From: GCA-2746605 sp963704835
GTDB lineage: Bacteria; Bacteroidota; Ignavibacteria; Ignavibacteriales; Melioribacteraceae
Reading direction: 5' to 3'
Assembly (NCBI GenBank): GCA_963704835.1
Contig: CAVPHW010000014.1
Span: forward strand, 62,001-126,000
DNA: 64,000 nucleotides
Within the stretch, counting starts at the first letter, position 1. Every line of letters begins with the position of its first letter. The translations under genes were made by a program, and so were the position numbers. Positions 39,673-48,557 of the stretch are shown here, piece after piece. The notes below the pieces were generated by a model, which searched no databases, was not told the origin of the DNA, and saw only the letters and a program-made list of their open reading frames with translations.

Positions 39673-40272
39673 TTAATTGTTTCTCTTTTCTTTTGAGTAT
39701 AGTTTTTTTAATTTAATTAAATTCTCGGATTTTATTTTGTCAAAATTTTTAATAGCATAATCAGTAAAGAATCTGTGAACGGTCAAGAATTCAATATTTA
39801 TTTTTAACCAATTTAAATAATTTATTTTCCTATTTTCCCTTGCTTCAATTTCACTTTTAAGTAATTCACTTCTGTTAATGAAGTTATCCGACCCAAGATA
39901 ATTTAAATCAGCATCCTTAATAATTTCCTCTAATAAATTTTGAGGTGGATGATGTAGTTTAGTTGCAAGAATCAATTTACAAACCATATCAATTTTATTA
40001 ATTGGGTAGGAGATTTTTGTTAAATACTCCTTCGCTATTTTAGCACTTCTCTCTTCGTGCCCCTCCCAAATAGTTATATGTCCGATATCGTGAAACCAAG
40101 CGGCAATCTTTAATACTTGAAGTTGACTTCTGCTAAGTTGGCATGCTTTACCAATCTCTGTAGCATATTTCACCACATTTTGTATATGATCCATATTATG
40201 ATAAATGTGGTTAGATGGATTATACTTTTTATAATAGCTTTGTATATACTCAGCTATTTCTTTAACTTTCAT
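39673..40272 (-). CDS. HD-domain metal-dependent phosphohydrolase
   Basis: A 199-residue HD-superfamily enzyme. The metal ligands are visible in NHIYHNMDHIQNV (first His), AAWFHDIGH (the HD pair), and GHEERSA, with a later Asp in KDADLNYLG. The family removes phosphate or pyrophosphate from nucleotides and related compounds. An AAGGAAG lies just before the ATG. It is first in the operon with SixA and PPK1, four bases before SixA, so it may act on nucleotides or on products of polyphosphate metabolism. Confidence 0.8.
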   Translation of the reverse strand: MKVKEIAEYIQSYYKKYNPSNHIYHNMDHIQNVVKYATEIGKACQLSRSQLQVLKIAAWFHDIGHITIWEGHEERSAKIAKEYLTKISYPINKIDMVCKLILATKLHHPPQNLLEEIIKDADLNYLGSDNFINRSELLKSEIEARENRKINYLNWLKINIEFLTVHRFFTDYAIKNFDKIKSENLIKLKKLYSKEKRNN

Positions 40273-40471
40273 TTTTTCTTCCTTTTGAAGAAGAATAATT
40301 ATACGATTCTTAAAAAACTATTATCTTATATTTTATTGTTTAAAATATAAGTATATGCTTAAATAACTTCTTGTAAATTAAATATAATTATAAGTTAGCT
40401 CCAAAGCTCAATTAGAAGAAACAAGTGAATAAAGTATTTTTCAAAAAATCGTATAAAGTTTATAATCTCAC

Positions 40472-40894
40472 ATGAAAAGCAAACCTGATTATTGGTATAA
40501 ACAATCTGCGGTAATTCCATATCGATCTGGCGTAAATGGATTAGAGATTTTGTTGATTTCTACACGGAAAGGTAAAAAGTGGACAATCCCAAAGGGGATC
40601 ATTGAACAAGATTTAACAGAAATAGAATCTTGCTTAAAGGAAGCATTGGAAGAAGCAGGTGTATCTGGTATTCTATTGGAAAATAAAATTGGGAAATATT
40701 CTTATAAAAAATGGGGAGCTAAGTGTAGGGTAAGTGTTTATGGTCTTAGAGTTGACTTAATTCTTGATAATTGGGAAGAGGATTTTAGAGAAAGGAAATG
40801 GGTTGAAATTGATAAAATTCAAAAATATATTATGAAAAATGATTTGCTGGATATCATTATAAAAGTGAAAAAACATGTTCCCAAAAATTCTTAA
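40472..40894 (+). CDS. Nudix hydrolase, DIPP-like
   Basis: A 140-residue Nudix protein that keeps the DIPP-like layout: LEILLISTRKGKKWTIPKG followed by the Nudix box GIIEQDLTEIESCLKEALEEAGV. The box has a Lys in place of the usual Arg before Glu-Glu and two extra residues in its first loop. DIPP-type members split diphosphoinositol phosphates, diadenosine polyphosphates or polyphosphate. It lies divergent from the HD-SixA-PPK1 operon with a 199-base shared upstream region, which supports a link to polyphosphate or nucleotide polyphosphates. The 3' end overlaps the next gene by 20 bases. Confidence 0.85.
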   Translation: MKSKPDYWYKQSAVIPYRSGVNGLEILLISTRKGKKWTIPKGIIEQDLTEIESCLKEALEEAGVSGILLENKIGKYSYKKWGAKCRVSVYGLRVDLILDNWEEDFRERKWVEIDKIQKYIMKNDLLDIIIKVKKHVPKNS

Positions 40895-41330
40895 ATACTT
40901 TATCGGAATTATTTTTTTAATGGTACTCTTTTCTTGTGATTCTGTTGAGCCAAATTCTCTAAAAGATAACTCTACAATACTTGTTCAAAATTTGGTTGAA
41001 GATAATTGGCCGAACGATCTTTTTACTATTAATTCAGCTTATATAGATTCAAATGATTCGCTAGTTGCAAGTGTTAGCTATAGTGGTGGTTGTAAAGAAC
41101 ATATCATTGCGCTAATTATTTCAACCGGATTCGAGAAATCGCTTCCGGTTCAAACTAAAGCAATGATCTCACATGAAGGCAATGATGACATGTGTGAAGC
41201 TTACGTAACTAAAACATTAAAATTTAGCTTACTTCCTCTAAGAGATTATTATGTAAAAAGGTATGGTGGGAATGCATCAATAATAATACATTTGAATAAC
41301 TACCAAACTCCAATTTTATTTTCCTTCTAA
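40875..41330 (+). CDS. Small lipoprotein of unknown function
   Basis: A 151-residue protein with a lipoprotein signal (IGIIFLMVLFSCDSVEP). The mature part has a conserved-looking SGGCKEHIIALI and later SHEGNDDMCEAYVT, so a Cys pair with nearby His and Asp residues may form a disulphide or bind a metal. I do not recognise the family with certainty. The start lies inside the end of the Nudix gene in another frame, so the two are likely translated together. Confidence 0.65.
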   Translation: MFPKILKYFIGIIFLMVLFSCDSVEPNSLKDNSTILVQNLVEDNWPNDLFTINSAYIDSNDSLVASVSYSGGCKEHIIALIISTGFEKSLPVQTKAMISHEGNDDMCEAYVTKTLKFSLLPLRDYYVKRYGGNASIIIHLNNYQTPILFSF

Positions 41331-41354
41331 AAATAATAAAACCTGTATTTAGCT

Positions 41355-42233
41355 TTAAATTCTATAACCAAATCCAAACAGTAAATAAATACCATTCTGA
41401 TTATAGTTACTATAGTGCTTAGAATGATTTTGCACCAGGCTATATCTTAAATCTGAAAAAATTTGATAATTTAAAAATGAATAGCAGACTTCCACACCAC
41501 TTCCAAAGAATAAATTACTTCCATTGTCATATATTTTTTGCCACTCGTTTCCGTAATACATGTTATAAATCTGAGAGCTTAATAAAACACCACCATTTAA
41601 TATAAAGTGAAATGAGAATTGGGATAGTCTAAAAAGTTCTTTCCTAAAGTTTGCTAAAAGAAGAACATTCTCATTAGACCAAGTCCATGAGTCAAAATCT
41701 AGAGAATTATTGTTTTTTATATTTGTACTCATTTTAGAATATTCTATACAAAGACCAGTTGCAATTGTGTTTGATAAACTTTGCCAATATTCAATCCCAA
41801 CATTTAATGAATTGCTTACTTTTTGTTTATAACTCGGGGATGAATCAAAATAAATACTTTGCCATTTAAGTGGTGAGAATGTGATGTTTACAAAATGATA
41901 ATCATCATCATCAAGAATCTCGGAAAACTTTGGGATCAAATTGCTTCTATACTTAGAAAATGTTAATAAATATTTATCAGGCTTCTCTTCAATGTCAATG
42001 TATTTATCCAATTCTTTTAGCGCGGTCACAACCAGTTTTTCGTTAGTAATTATTGAATCAATAACGCTATACATGATGTATTGATTGCCTGAAATTGAAT
42101 TGAGCTTTAATGCTTGAGGAAAAACTTTAATAATGGTTGATTGAAATTGTTCTCCATTTTTAAGTAGTATTTTAGATTGCCCGAATGTTGATGTTTGGAT
42201 AAGAATAGTAATAAAGAGTATGAAGAATTTCAT
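41355..42233 (-). CDS. Secreted protein, probable outer-membrane beta-barrel
   Basis: A 292-residue protein with a signal peptide (MKFFILFITILIQTSTFGQS). The first third (KILLKNGEQFQSTIIKVFP) is a small strand-rich domain. The rest has alternating polar and aromatic strands ending in LFGFGYRI, as in outer-membrane barrels of this group. No catalytic motif is seen. It is the last gene on its strand in this block, 31 bases after the adhesin-like lipoprotein. Confidence 0.55.
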   Translation of the reverse strand: MKFFILFITILIQTSTFGQSKILLKNGEQFQSTIIKVFPQALKLNSISGNQYIMYSVIDSIITNEKLVVTALKELDKYIDIEEKPDKYLLTFSKYRSNLIPKFSEILDDDDYHFVNITFSPLKWQSIYFDSSPSYKQKVSNSLNVGIEYWQSLSNTIATGLCIEYSKMSTNIKNNNSLDFDSWTWSNENVLLLANFRKELFRLSQFSFHFILNGGVLLSSQIYNMYYGNEWQKIYDNGSNLFFGSGVEVCYSFLNYQIFSDLRYSLVQNHSKHYSNYNQNGIYLLFGFGYRI

Positions 42234-42264
42234 AAAAATACTCGAAAATAAATGATACAGTAAA

Positions 42265-43059
42265 CTAAAAACCTTCTAATAAAATGTTTCCATTTCTAGA
42301 GAATAAATCAATCATTGAATCACCATTACCAAGTTTCCCATTAATTTCTATGGCTGAATTGAATGTTAACGAAAAGTTAAGATTGCTATATTTTATAGAT
42401 CCAGTAGCTGTTTTTAATTTAACTTCTGTTAAAGTGCTTGTGGGAATTTTTGCGGATATACTACCACTTTCAGTATAAATTTTACAACTACTGTTTGCTG
42501 GCAGAGCAAATGTAGCTGTAATGTTCCCCTCAACCGAATATAATTCAAGAGAGCCATTGTGATTAAAAACTGTAATTGGATGAGAAGTTGTATTTATTTT
42601 AATATCGGAATCAAGATAGCTCAAGTACACCCCATCATTTGGTGTTCTAACAATTACTTTTTTATTGAAAGGTATAGTTAAATTTAAGCTACCCTTATGA
42701 AAATAATTATTATTACTTGATGAAGAAACACTAATAAATAAACTATCACTTAATTGAGTATAGTCCAAATTCATTTTTTGGAATTCTTCATCGCCTATTT
42801 TGCTATCCGTAACTTTTACAGTTTTATCTAAAAGATAAGTGACATTGGATGAATCAGATGACCCCGTTACGTTAATAAAACCAATTGAGTTTGCAATGAT
42901 AATTGTTCTAATATTTGGAGGTAAAGTAAAACTGCTGCTGAATCTATTACTAAATTCAAACAGTGGTTCTGGCTCAGAAGATGAATTATTACATCCGTAT
43001 TGAAAGAATAACGAGGAAAGAACAACCACATTCAACAAGATTCTATTTTTAATTAACAT
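42265..43059 (-). CDS. DUF4097-like putative adhesin lipoprotein
   Basis: The ATG at 43059 gives 264 residues with a lipoprotein signal ending LFFQYGCNNSS; a start at 43104 would overlap the SafE gene by 44 bases. The mature chain is a repetitive beta-helix-like run (SIGFINVTGSSDS, NHNGSLELYSVEGNITATF, TESGSISAKIPTSTLTEVKL) of the kind seen in DUF4097 proteins, which may be surface adhesins or scaffold proteins. Function is unknown. It follows the SafE gene directly and may be in the same transcript. Confidence 0.6.
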   Translation of the reverse strand: MLIKNRILLNVVVLSSLFFQYGCNNSSSEPEPLFEFSNRFSSSFTLPPNIRTIIIANSIGFINVTGSSDSSNVTYLLDKTVKVTDSKIGDEEFQKMNLDYTQLSDSLFISVSSSSNNNYFHKGSLNLTIPFNKKVIVRTPNDGVYLSYLDSDIKINTTSHPITVFNHNGSLELYSVEGNITATFALPANSSCKIYTESGSISAKIPTSTLTEVKLKTATGSIKYSNLNFSLTFNSAIEINGKLGNGDSMIDLFSRNGNILLEGF

Positions 43060-43060
43060 T

Positions 43061-43801
43061 TTATATTGTTCCTTCCGAGCAGCAATTATCTTCAGCAACT
43101 TCAACCGTTACGGGGACAGACAATTTTTTCTCGGGCGGACTTAAAAAAGGAATTCCCAAACTTAATCCACGTAAAATAAAAATGATAGCTAAAATTATTG
43201 CAAATACTGGAATTAGTTTATTGATTTTTGATCTTATTCCATTTGTAACAAATTTACCGACTAAAGAAGTTGCGAACATAATTGGAGCTGTGCCAAGACC
43301 GAACAAAGCCATAAATGCAGCTCCTGAAATAAAGTCTCCCGTTGTAATTGCTCCTGCTAAGGCAACATAAACAAATCCGCATGGAAGAAAACCGTTCACA
43401 ATTCCAAATAAAAACAGTGTTTGTGGAGATCCATTTTTTGTTAAAGTCTTAAATGATTTTTTCACAAATCCACTTGCAAGTAAATATGGTTTTGTAACAG
43501 AAAGTTTGCCTTTAAACTTACTAGGCATTAAATAATAAATTAAGATTGAAACACCGAGAGCAATAGAGGCATAACGCTGTAAGCCGGCAAGAGCAATTCC
43601 TTTTCCAAATAAACCAAAAACAGCTCCAAAGAATGTGTATGTAACAACCCTGCCTAAATTGTATAAAATCCTACTTATGACTAGCTGTGTGTTTGATCCC
43701 TTTCCTATTGGAAGGGCAAGGGCTATTGGTCCACACATTCCAACACAATGAAAACTACCTAAAAATCCAATAAGGAATCCACCCCAAATTGAAATATCCA
43801 T
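43061..43801 (-). CDS. SafE/DsbD-like membrane protein of the cbb3 assembly cluster
   Basis: A 246-residue membrane protein with about six helices. It has the paired-Cys turns GSFHCVGMCGPIALALPI and FLPCGFVYVALAG typical of the TauE/SafE-related (DsbD-like) group found beside fixH and ccoG. Such proteins are thought to help copper supply or maturation of the oxidase. The C-terminus ends in an unusual Cys-Cys (AEDNCCSEGTI) that could bind metal. Its start lies one base after the fixH stop. Sulphite export is not implied. Confidence 0.7.
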   Translation of the reverse strand: MDISIWGGFLIGFLGSFHCVGMCGPIALALPIGKGSNTQLVISRILYNLGRVVTYTFFGAVFGLFGKGIALAGLQRYASIALGVSILIYYLMPSKFKGKLSVTKPYLLASGFVKKSFKTLTKNGSPQTLFLFGIVNGFLPCGFVYVALAGAITTGDFISGAAFMALFGLGTAPIMFATSLVGKFVTNGIRSKINKLIPVFAIILAIIFILRGLSLGIPFLSPPEKKLSVPVTVEVAEDNCCSEGTI

Positions 43802-43802
43802 A

Positions 43803-44246
43803 CTATTGCACCATTAAAATTTTGTCATTAAAAAATGAAAGAGAGTCAAGATTCCATTCAATTTCTATTTTCCATAAACCTTTTAACAGATTAGACTTGC
43901 TAACTTTTTGAGTATTCATGGAATCAAGTTCTATTTTTAATTTTACATCGTTTTCTCTATTTGAAGGGCGATATAACAAGATATCTCCACGAATACCTTT
44001 TCTTTCAAAAGTAGAAGGAAATTGTAAAAGTATTTCATTATTGCTTAATTGAATTTCTAATTTTTCTATCAGGTTATTAGCTCTTTCAATTCGTTTAATT
44101 TTATCATTGTGTTTAACCTCTGCTTCATAATAATCATCCCTTACTAAGTTTACATCTTGGTTAAAGGCAAGAAATATAAATCCTATTGATATTAACGTAA
44201 ATACAATTATTGAAATTGTAATTCCAAAACCCCAATTCAATTTCAT
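43803..44246 (-). CDS. ccoH: FixH/CcoH-like cbb3 oxidase assembly protein
   Basis: A 147-residue protein with one N-terminal helix (WGFGITISIIVFTLISIGFIFLA) and a periplasmic domain. The DDYYEAEVKHNDKI segment after the helix is characteristic of FixH. FixH works with the CcoI copper pump and with CcoG to assemble the cbb3 oxidase. Its start overlaps the ccoG stop in an ATGA. In many genomes this gene follows ccoP and ccoG directly; here a nos operon stands between ccoP and ccoG. Confidence 0.75.
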   Translation of the reverse strand: MKLNWGFGITISIIVFTLISIGFIFLAFNQDVNLVRDDYYEAEVKHNDKIKRIERANNLIEKLEIQLSNNEILLQFPSTFERKGIRGDILLYRPSNRENDVKLKIELDSMNTQKVSKSNLLKGLWKIEIEWNLDSLSFFNDKILMVQ

Positions 44247-45664
44247 TTGGTTAAATTCCTTCCTTTTACTTTACCTAAAAATGAAGTTTTAATTACATCA
44301 ATTATTTTTTCATCGGTCTTAACAGCAATTTTCACTGGTGTATTTAATTGAGTTATTTTTTCTTGCGGTAAGATAATAAAGAATTTACCTTCCGCAATTC
44401 CTTGAGGCTCAAGAATTAATTCCCCAGTAAGTAATTTGATCTCCCCTTCCATGTTTTCTAATTGAAGTCTTGGTGAAATGGTATCAAAAGTTTTGTTAAT
44501 GATTTTTACATCATAAAGATTGCTTAGTTTATTACCAGGTTGTTCTTGAGCCATCAATCCGGCTGTTCTCACAATAGATAATTCATAGTCTGAACGAGTT
44601 GAAAGTAAATAAGCAATAAACGTGAAAAGTAAAACTAAAAACACGGTGTAACTTATTGCTTTTGGAGTAAATATTTTTCTAATGCCAGTTTCAATCTCAT
44701 TTTTAGAGGCATATCGAATCAATCCAGTTGGTCTCTTAACCTTTACCATTACTTCATCGCAAGCGTCGATACAAGCGGTGCAGTTAACGCATTCTAACTG
44801 GGTTCCGTTCCTAATATCAATTCCGGTAGGGCAAACATCAACGCATAAATGACAGTCAATACAGTCGCCATTATTTTGTTCAACACCTTTTTTAATTTTA
44901 CCTCTCGGCTCACCTCTAACATCGTCATAATGAATTACAATTGAATTAGGATCAAGCATTACGCCTTGCAATCTGCCGTATGGGCAAATCATTGTGCAAA
45001 CTTGCTCTCTAAAGTAAGCGTAGAAAAAATAAATAACCCCTGAAAAAATTACCATTGCCATAAATTTTCCAAAGACTTCAGGTATTGGTTTACTTACTAA
45101 CTCTACCAAACTATCAACCCCAATAACCCAAGCGAGCAGGGCGTTACCAATTGCAACAGACAAAATTGCAAAAATTATATGCTTTGTTGCTTTCTTAAAA
45201 ATTTTATCTCCATCCCAGGATTTCTTATTTAAAGCCCGCTGTCTATTTGCGTCTCCCTCAATCCAATATTCAACTTTTCTAAACAGCATTTCCATAAAAA
45301 TTGTTTGTGGGCAAATCCAGCCGCAAAAAATTCTGCCGTATACGACGGTAAATAAAAAGACCGAAATAATGAGACCAATTATTGAAAGTACAAAAAGATG
45401 AAAATCATGAGGGCCAAATGCAACTCCAAAAAGAATAAAATTTCGCCCAAGAATATCTAATAACATTAAAGGGTGTCCATTAACCTTTATTAAGGGGACC
45501 AAGAATAAAATAGCTAACAAAATAATGGAAGCAATAATCCTATAATTGTGAAACTTACCGGAAGGTTTTTTAGGATAAATCCAAATTCTTTCTCCTTCTT
45601 CTGTTACAGTTGCTAAATGGTCTCTAAATTCTTCTTTGTTATGGTTTGGGGAGTTTGTGTTCAT
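44243..45664 (-). CDS. ccoG: CcoG (FixG/RdxA) iron-sulphur assembly protein
   Basis: A 473-residue membrane protein with five or so helices and a ferredoxin-like domain. Cys motifs include CGWICPQTIFMEM, CTMICPYGRLQGVM and the two 4Fe-4S groups in CIDCHLCVDVCPTGID and CVNCTACIDACDEVM. The C-terminal part is an Ig-like domain seen in FixG. CcoG is thought to reduce copper during cbb3 oxidase maturation. A 153-base gap separates it from the nos operon upstream; I see no clear promoter there. Confidence 0.9.
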   Translation of the reverse strand: MNTNSPNHNKEEFRDHLATVTEEGERIWIYPKKPSGKFHNYRIIASIILLAILFLVPLIKVNGHPLMLLDILGRNFILFGVAFGPHDFHLFVLSIIGLIISVFLFTVVYGRIFCGWICPQTIFMEMLFRKVEYWIEGDANRQRALNKKSWDGDKIFKKATKHIIFAILSVAIGNALLAWVIGVDSLVELVSKPIPEVFGKFMAMVIFSGVIYFFYAYFREQVCTMICPYGRLQGVMLDPNSIVIHYDDVRGEPRGKIKKGVEQNNGDCIDCHLCVDVCPTGIDIRNGTQLECVNCTACIDACDEVMVKVKRPTGLIRYASKNEIETGIRKIFTPKAISYTVFLVLLFTFIAYLLSTRSDYELSIVRTAGLMAQEQPGNKLSNLYDVKIINKTFDTISPRLQLENMEGEIKLLTGELILEPQGIAEGKFFIILPQEKITQLNTPVKIAVKTDEKIIDVIKTSFLGKVKGRNLTK

Positions 45665-45817
45665 AATCCTTAATAATTTTTATCTTTAAAACTACAAAAT
45701 TCTTCAATTTGAATGGCAAGCAAAATTATAAAAAGAATTATAAAAGTGATTTTAGTAGGAATATTTGAAATGAATTTTAAAAGATTTAAACTGTTTCCAA
45801 TAATTAAGTCTCAAAGC

Positions 45818-46600
45818 CTAAAAATCTTTCTTTTTTGATTTATACATTATCCTAATAATTGGAAGTATAAACCAAATTACCAAAAGCAGAAGGGAAGTAA
45901 ACATTCCTAAATTTGTTCCAAAGAATTTTTGAAATACAGCTCCCGTATATCCCAATAAAGCTGACACATCCAATTTTAATAAAATTAATATACGTGATAA
46001 ATCAATGGGATTAAAAATTGTTGCGGAAAGGGCAAATTTGTCCAATGGGTAGTCACTAAAAACTACCATCAAAATTAGTAAAACGCCATCATAAATTATT
46101 GCAAAAAATAACCATGTGATTATTGCGAATCCAAAACCTTTAATTCTATCTTCAAAACTTAATGCAATATTATAAGCTATTGCGACAAAAATAAAAGTTA
46201 ATATTACTCCCATTAGAATAAGCGAAAAGAAATTAAATATTGCTGCAGATTGAAAAAGTCCATAAATAATAAAAGGTATTCCTAATCCAACAACTAAGCT
46301 TAGAGATAGAGAAATTGACACACCAAGATATTGTCCTAAAAATATTGTGGTTCGCTTTATTGGTTGTGCTAAGAGAAGTTCAGTAAAATCCCTGGAGTTA
46401 TAATAGTACATAACTCCGAAAATAGTACCTATTAAAGGAGTTAAAACCAGAATGATGTTTAATAATGTAATTATAGCCTTTGACACATCATTATTTAGGA
46501 AGAGTAAAGAATACCCAAGCACTAAATAAAACAAGGTATAGATATAACTCCATCTTCCTCGCATTAAATCAAAAAAACTATATTTTAAAATTTTAATCAT
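45818..46600 (-). CDS. nosY: NosY, ABC transporter permease of the nos cluster
   Basis: A 260-residue inner-membrane protein with about six helices. It begins with a short cytoplasmic part (FFDLMRGRWSYIYTLFYLVL) and has the ABC-2 permease segment YYYNSRDFTELLLAQPIKRT. With NosF and NosD it forms the ABC complex needed to build the copper centre CuZ of N2O reductase. Its start overlaps nosF by eight bases. Confidence 0.85.
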   Translation of the reverse strand: MIKILKYSFFDLMRGRWSYIYTLFYLVLGYSLLFLNNDVSKAIITLLNIILVLTPLIGTIFGVMYYYNSRDFTELLLAQPIKRTTIFLGQYLGVSISLSLSLVVGLGIPFIIYGLFQSAAIFNFFSLILMGVILTFIFVAIAYNIALSFEDRIKGFGFAIITWLFFAIIYDGVLLILMVVFSDYPLDKFALSATIFNPIDLSRILILLKLDVSALLGYTGAVFQKFFGTNLGMFTSLLLLVIWFILPIIRIMYKSKKKDF

Positions 46601-47300
46601 AAGTCTTTTGTAGAATGTTAGCTATGGCATTTTCCAAACTTAATTGTTTTGTTTGGGTTTTTATTTCTTCAACGGTTCCCTCAAAATATATTTTTCCATC
46701 CAGCAGGAACACAATTCCATCTGAAATTTCTTCCACAAAACTCATTATATGGGTTGAAATAAGAATTGATTTTCCTCTCTCTTTTTCTTCAAGAATCAGT
46801 TTTTTAAATCTGATTAGTGCAACAGGATCAAGCCCATTTGTTGGCTCATCCAAAACTATAAATGGCGAATCGAACATAAATGTTAATACGATATTAACTT
46901 TTTGAACTGTTCCGCCGGAAAGATTACCTAATTTTTTATCTAAAAATTCCTCTAGCTTAAACATTGAAATAAGTTCAGAATCTTTGATTGCTCCTGGTCT
47001 CAGGTTTTTTATCATATTAATTAATTCTATTACTTTCAGGTTTTGTGGAAATCTAGCAATTTGAGGCATATACGAAATTTCTTTTCTATAATCCCATTTT
47101 CCCAAAATGTTTTTATCATTAAAAGTTATTGTTCCTTTGTTTGGTATTACCATCCCTAATATGCACTTAATTAAAGTTGTTTTACCGGAACCATTAGGAC
47201 CCAAAATTGAAATTATCCCTTGATTTTTAATATTCAGATTCAGGCCATCTAAAACAGTCAGGCGGGCAAATTTCTTGTATAAATTATTTATAACTATCAT
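46593..47300 (-). CDS. nosF: NosF, ABC transporter ATPase of the nos cluster
   Basis: A 235-residue ABC ATPase with Walker A (LGPNGSGKTTLIKCILGM), signature LSGGTVQKVNIVLTF, Walker B with FIVLDEPTNGLDPVAL and the switch His in STHIMSF. All catalytic residues are present. It powers NosDFY, which supplies sulphur or a related ligand for the CuZ centre. It overlaps nosD by four bases and nosY by eight, as expected for one transcript. Confidence 0.9.
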   Translation of the reverse strand: MIVINNLYKKFARLTVLDGLNLNIKNQGIISILGPNGSGKTTLIKCILGMVIPNKGTITFNDKNILGKWDYRKEISYMPQIARFPQNLKVIELINMIKNLRPGAIKDSELISMFKLEEFLDKKLGNLSGGTVQKVNIVLTFMFDSPFIVLDEPTNGLDPVALIRFKKLILEEKERGKSILISTHIMSFVEEISDGIVFLLDGKIYFEGTVEEIKTQTKQLSLENAIANILQKTYD

Positions 47301-48535
47301 TTGACCTGATGCATTAAAGGGTTATTGTCTTTTAAGTTGTCAGGCGTAAATACCGGGGATACTTTTTCTGAAAAATTTATAATATCCACAAAAAGGCTTC
47401 TGAGTAATACAATGGTTTCAGGAGTTTTATTAACAACGTAGGAAAATAGTTTTACTGGTCTGAATGGAACATCGCCAATATTGTCTTTGTTCAAATCATA
47501 ACCGGAATATTCACTCCAATAGTTTTTATCAAAAATGTTTCCATTAATATTGCCAGTATAAGAAATGTCAAACGCATTATGCATAAAGTTATTCCACATC
47601 AGTTTATTGCCATAACAAGCTCCTAAAAACTTAATTGCCCAACCATTATTGTTAAAACTATTTTTTTCAAAATTGACTCTGTTTGCGCCATCGGCATTTA
47701 CACCAATTGTGTTTTGAAAAAATTCATTTTCAATAATATCAGCGTCATAAATTTCTTTTAGAAGCAAACCATAAGATGCTGTTCCCCAATTTAGTTTGAA
47801 TTTATTCTTTCGCATAGAGATTTTTTTTGAAAACATTACAGCAACTCCAGCTCCGTTATTTTCAAAAATGTTTTCTTTATACTCATCATCATTCGAAAAC
47901 ATAAAGTGAAGACCATATCTTATATTTCTTTTACTTTCATTTCCAATTACTTTGCTAAATTTGACAAACTCTAAATAAATTCCATCTCTCATTCCGTAGA
48001 TTTTATTGTTTATCACATTAATGTGTGATGAATGCCATAGATGGATTCCGTTCCCAGAATTATGTTCAGTTACAGCATTTCCATTTATTAAATTTTCCTT
48101 TATCACACCATTTTTTGATCGTTCTATATGAAACGCAAAGAAGGGATTATTGAAAGTATTTTTTTTAAATAAAAAGTTATTAATTCCGAATGCATGAATT
48201 GCAGCATTGTCTTTTGTGTAACTTAGTCCAACATTATTAAGTGTTAGACCAATTATATTAACATTATTTGCAGTAATATAAAATATATAACCCCTTCCTT
48301 GGGCATCAATTACAGCATGTTCTTTCCCAATAATGGTGATTGATTTATCAACATTTATCTCGGATTCATGGTAAGTTCCATTTTCTATAATTATTGTATC
48401 ACCTTGGGTTGCAATTGAAATTGCTTGTTTTAGTGTATACTTACTTGAACCAGATACAATAATTTCTGAGGACTTGAGAACTGACGCATTAACCAATATG
48501 AAAAAACAAAAAAGAATAAATTGGTTCATTATCAA
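47297..48535 (-). CDS. nosD: NosD, periplasmic beta-helix protein for CuZ assembly
   Basis: A 412-residue exported protein with a signal peptide (FILFCFFILVNASVLKSS) followed by a right-handed beta-helix of CASH repeats (IIGLTLNNVGLSYTKDN, NGIHLWHSSHINVINNKIYG, GVAVMFSKKISMRKNKFKL). The C-terminal part (FDKNYWSEYSGYDLNKDNIG) is also typical of NosD. It works with the NosFY transporter in building the CuZ centre of NosZ. The start is 23 bases after the restored NosL stop. Confidence 0.88.
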   Translation of the reverse strand: MIMNQFILFCFFILVNASVLKSSEIIVSGSSKYTLKQAISIATQGDTIIIENGTYHESEINVDKSITIIGKEHAVIDAQGRGYIFYITANNVNIIGLTLNNVGLSYTKDNAAIHAFGINNFLFKKNTFNNPFFAFHIERSKNGVIKENLINGNAVTEHNSGNGIHLWHSSHINVINNKIYGMRDGIYLEFVKFSKVIGNESKRNIRYGLHFMFSNDDEYKENIFENNGAGVAVMFSKKISMRKNKFKLNWGTASYGLLLKEIYDADIIENEFFQNTIGVNADGANRVNFEKNSFNNNGWAIKFLGACYGNKLMWNNFMHNAFDISYTGNINGNIFDKNYWSEYSGYDLNKDNIGDVPFRPVKLFSYVVNKTPETIVLLRSLFVDIINFSEKVSPVFTPDNLKDNNPLMHQVK

Positions 48536-48557
48536 AACTTATTATCGACGATTTTTT

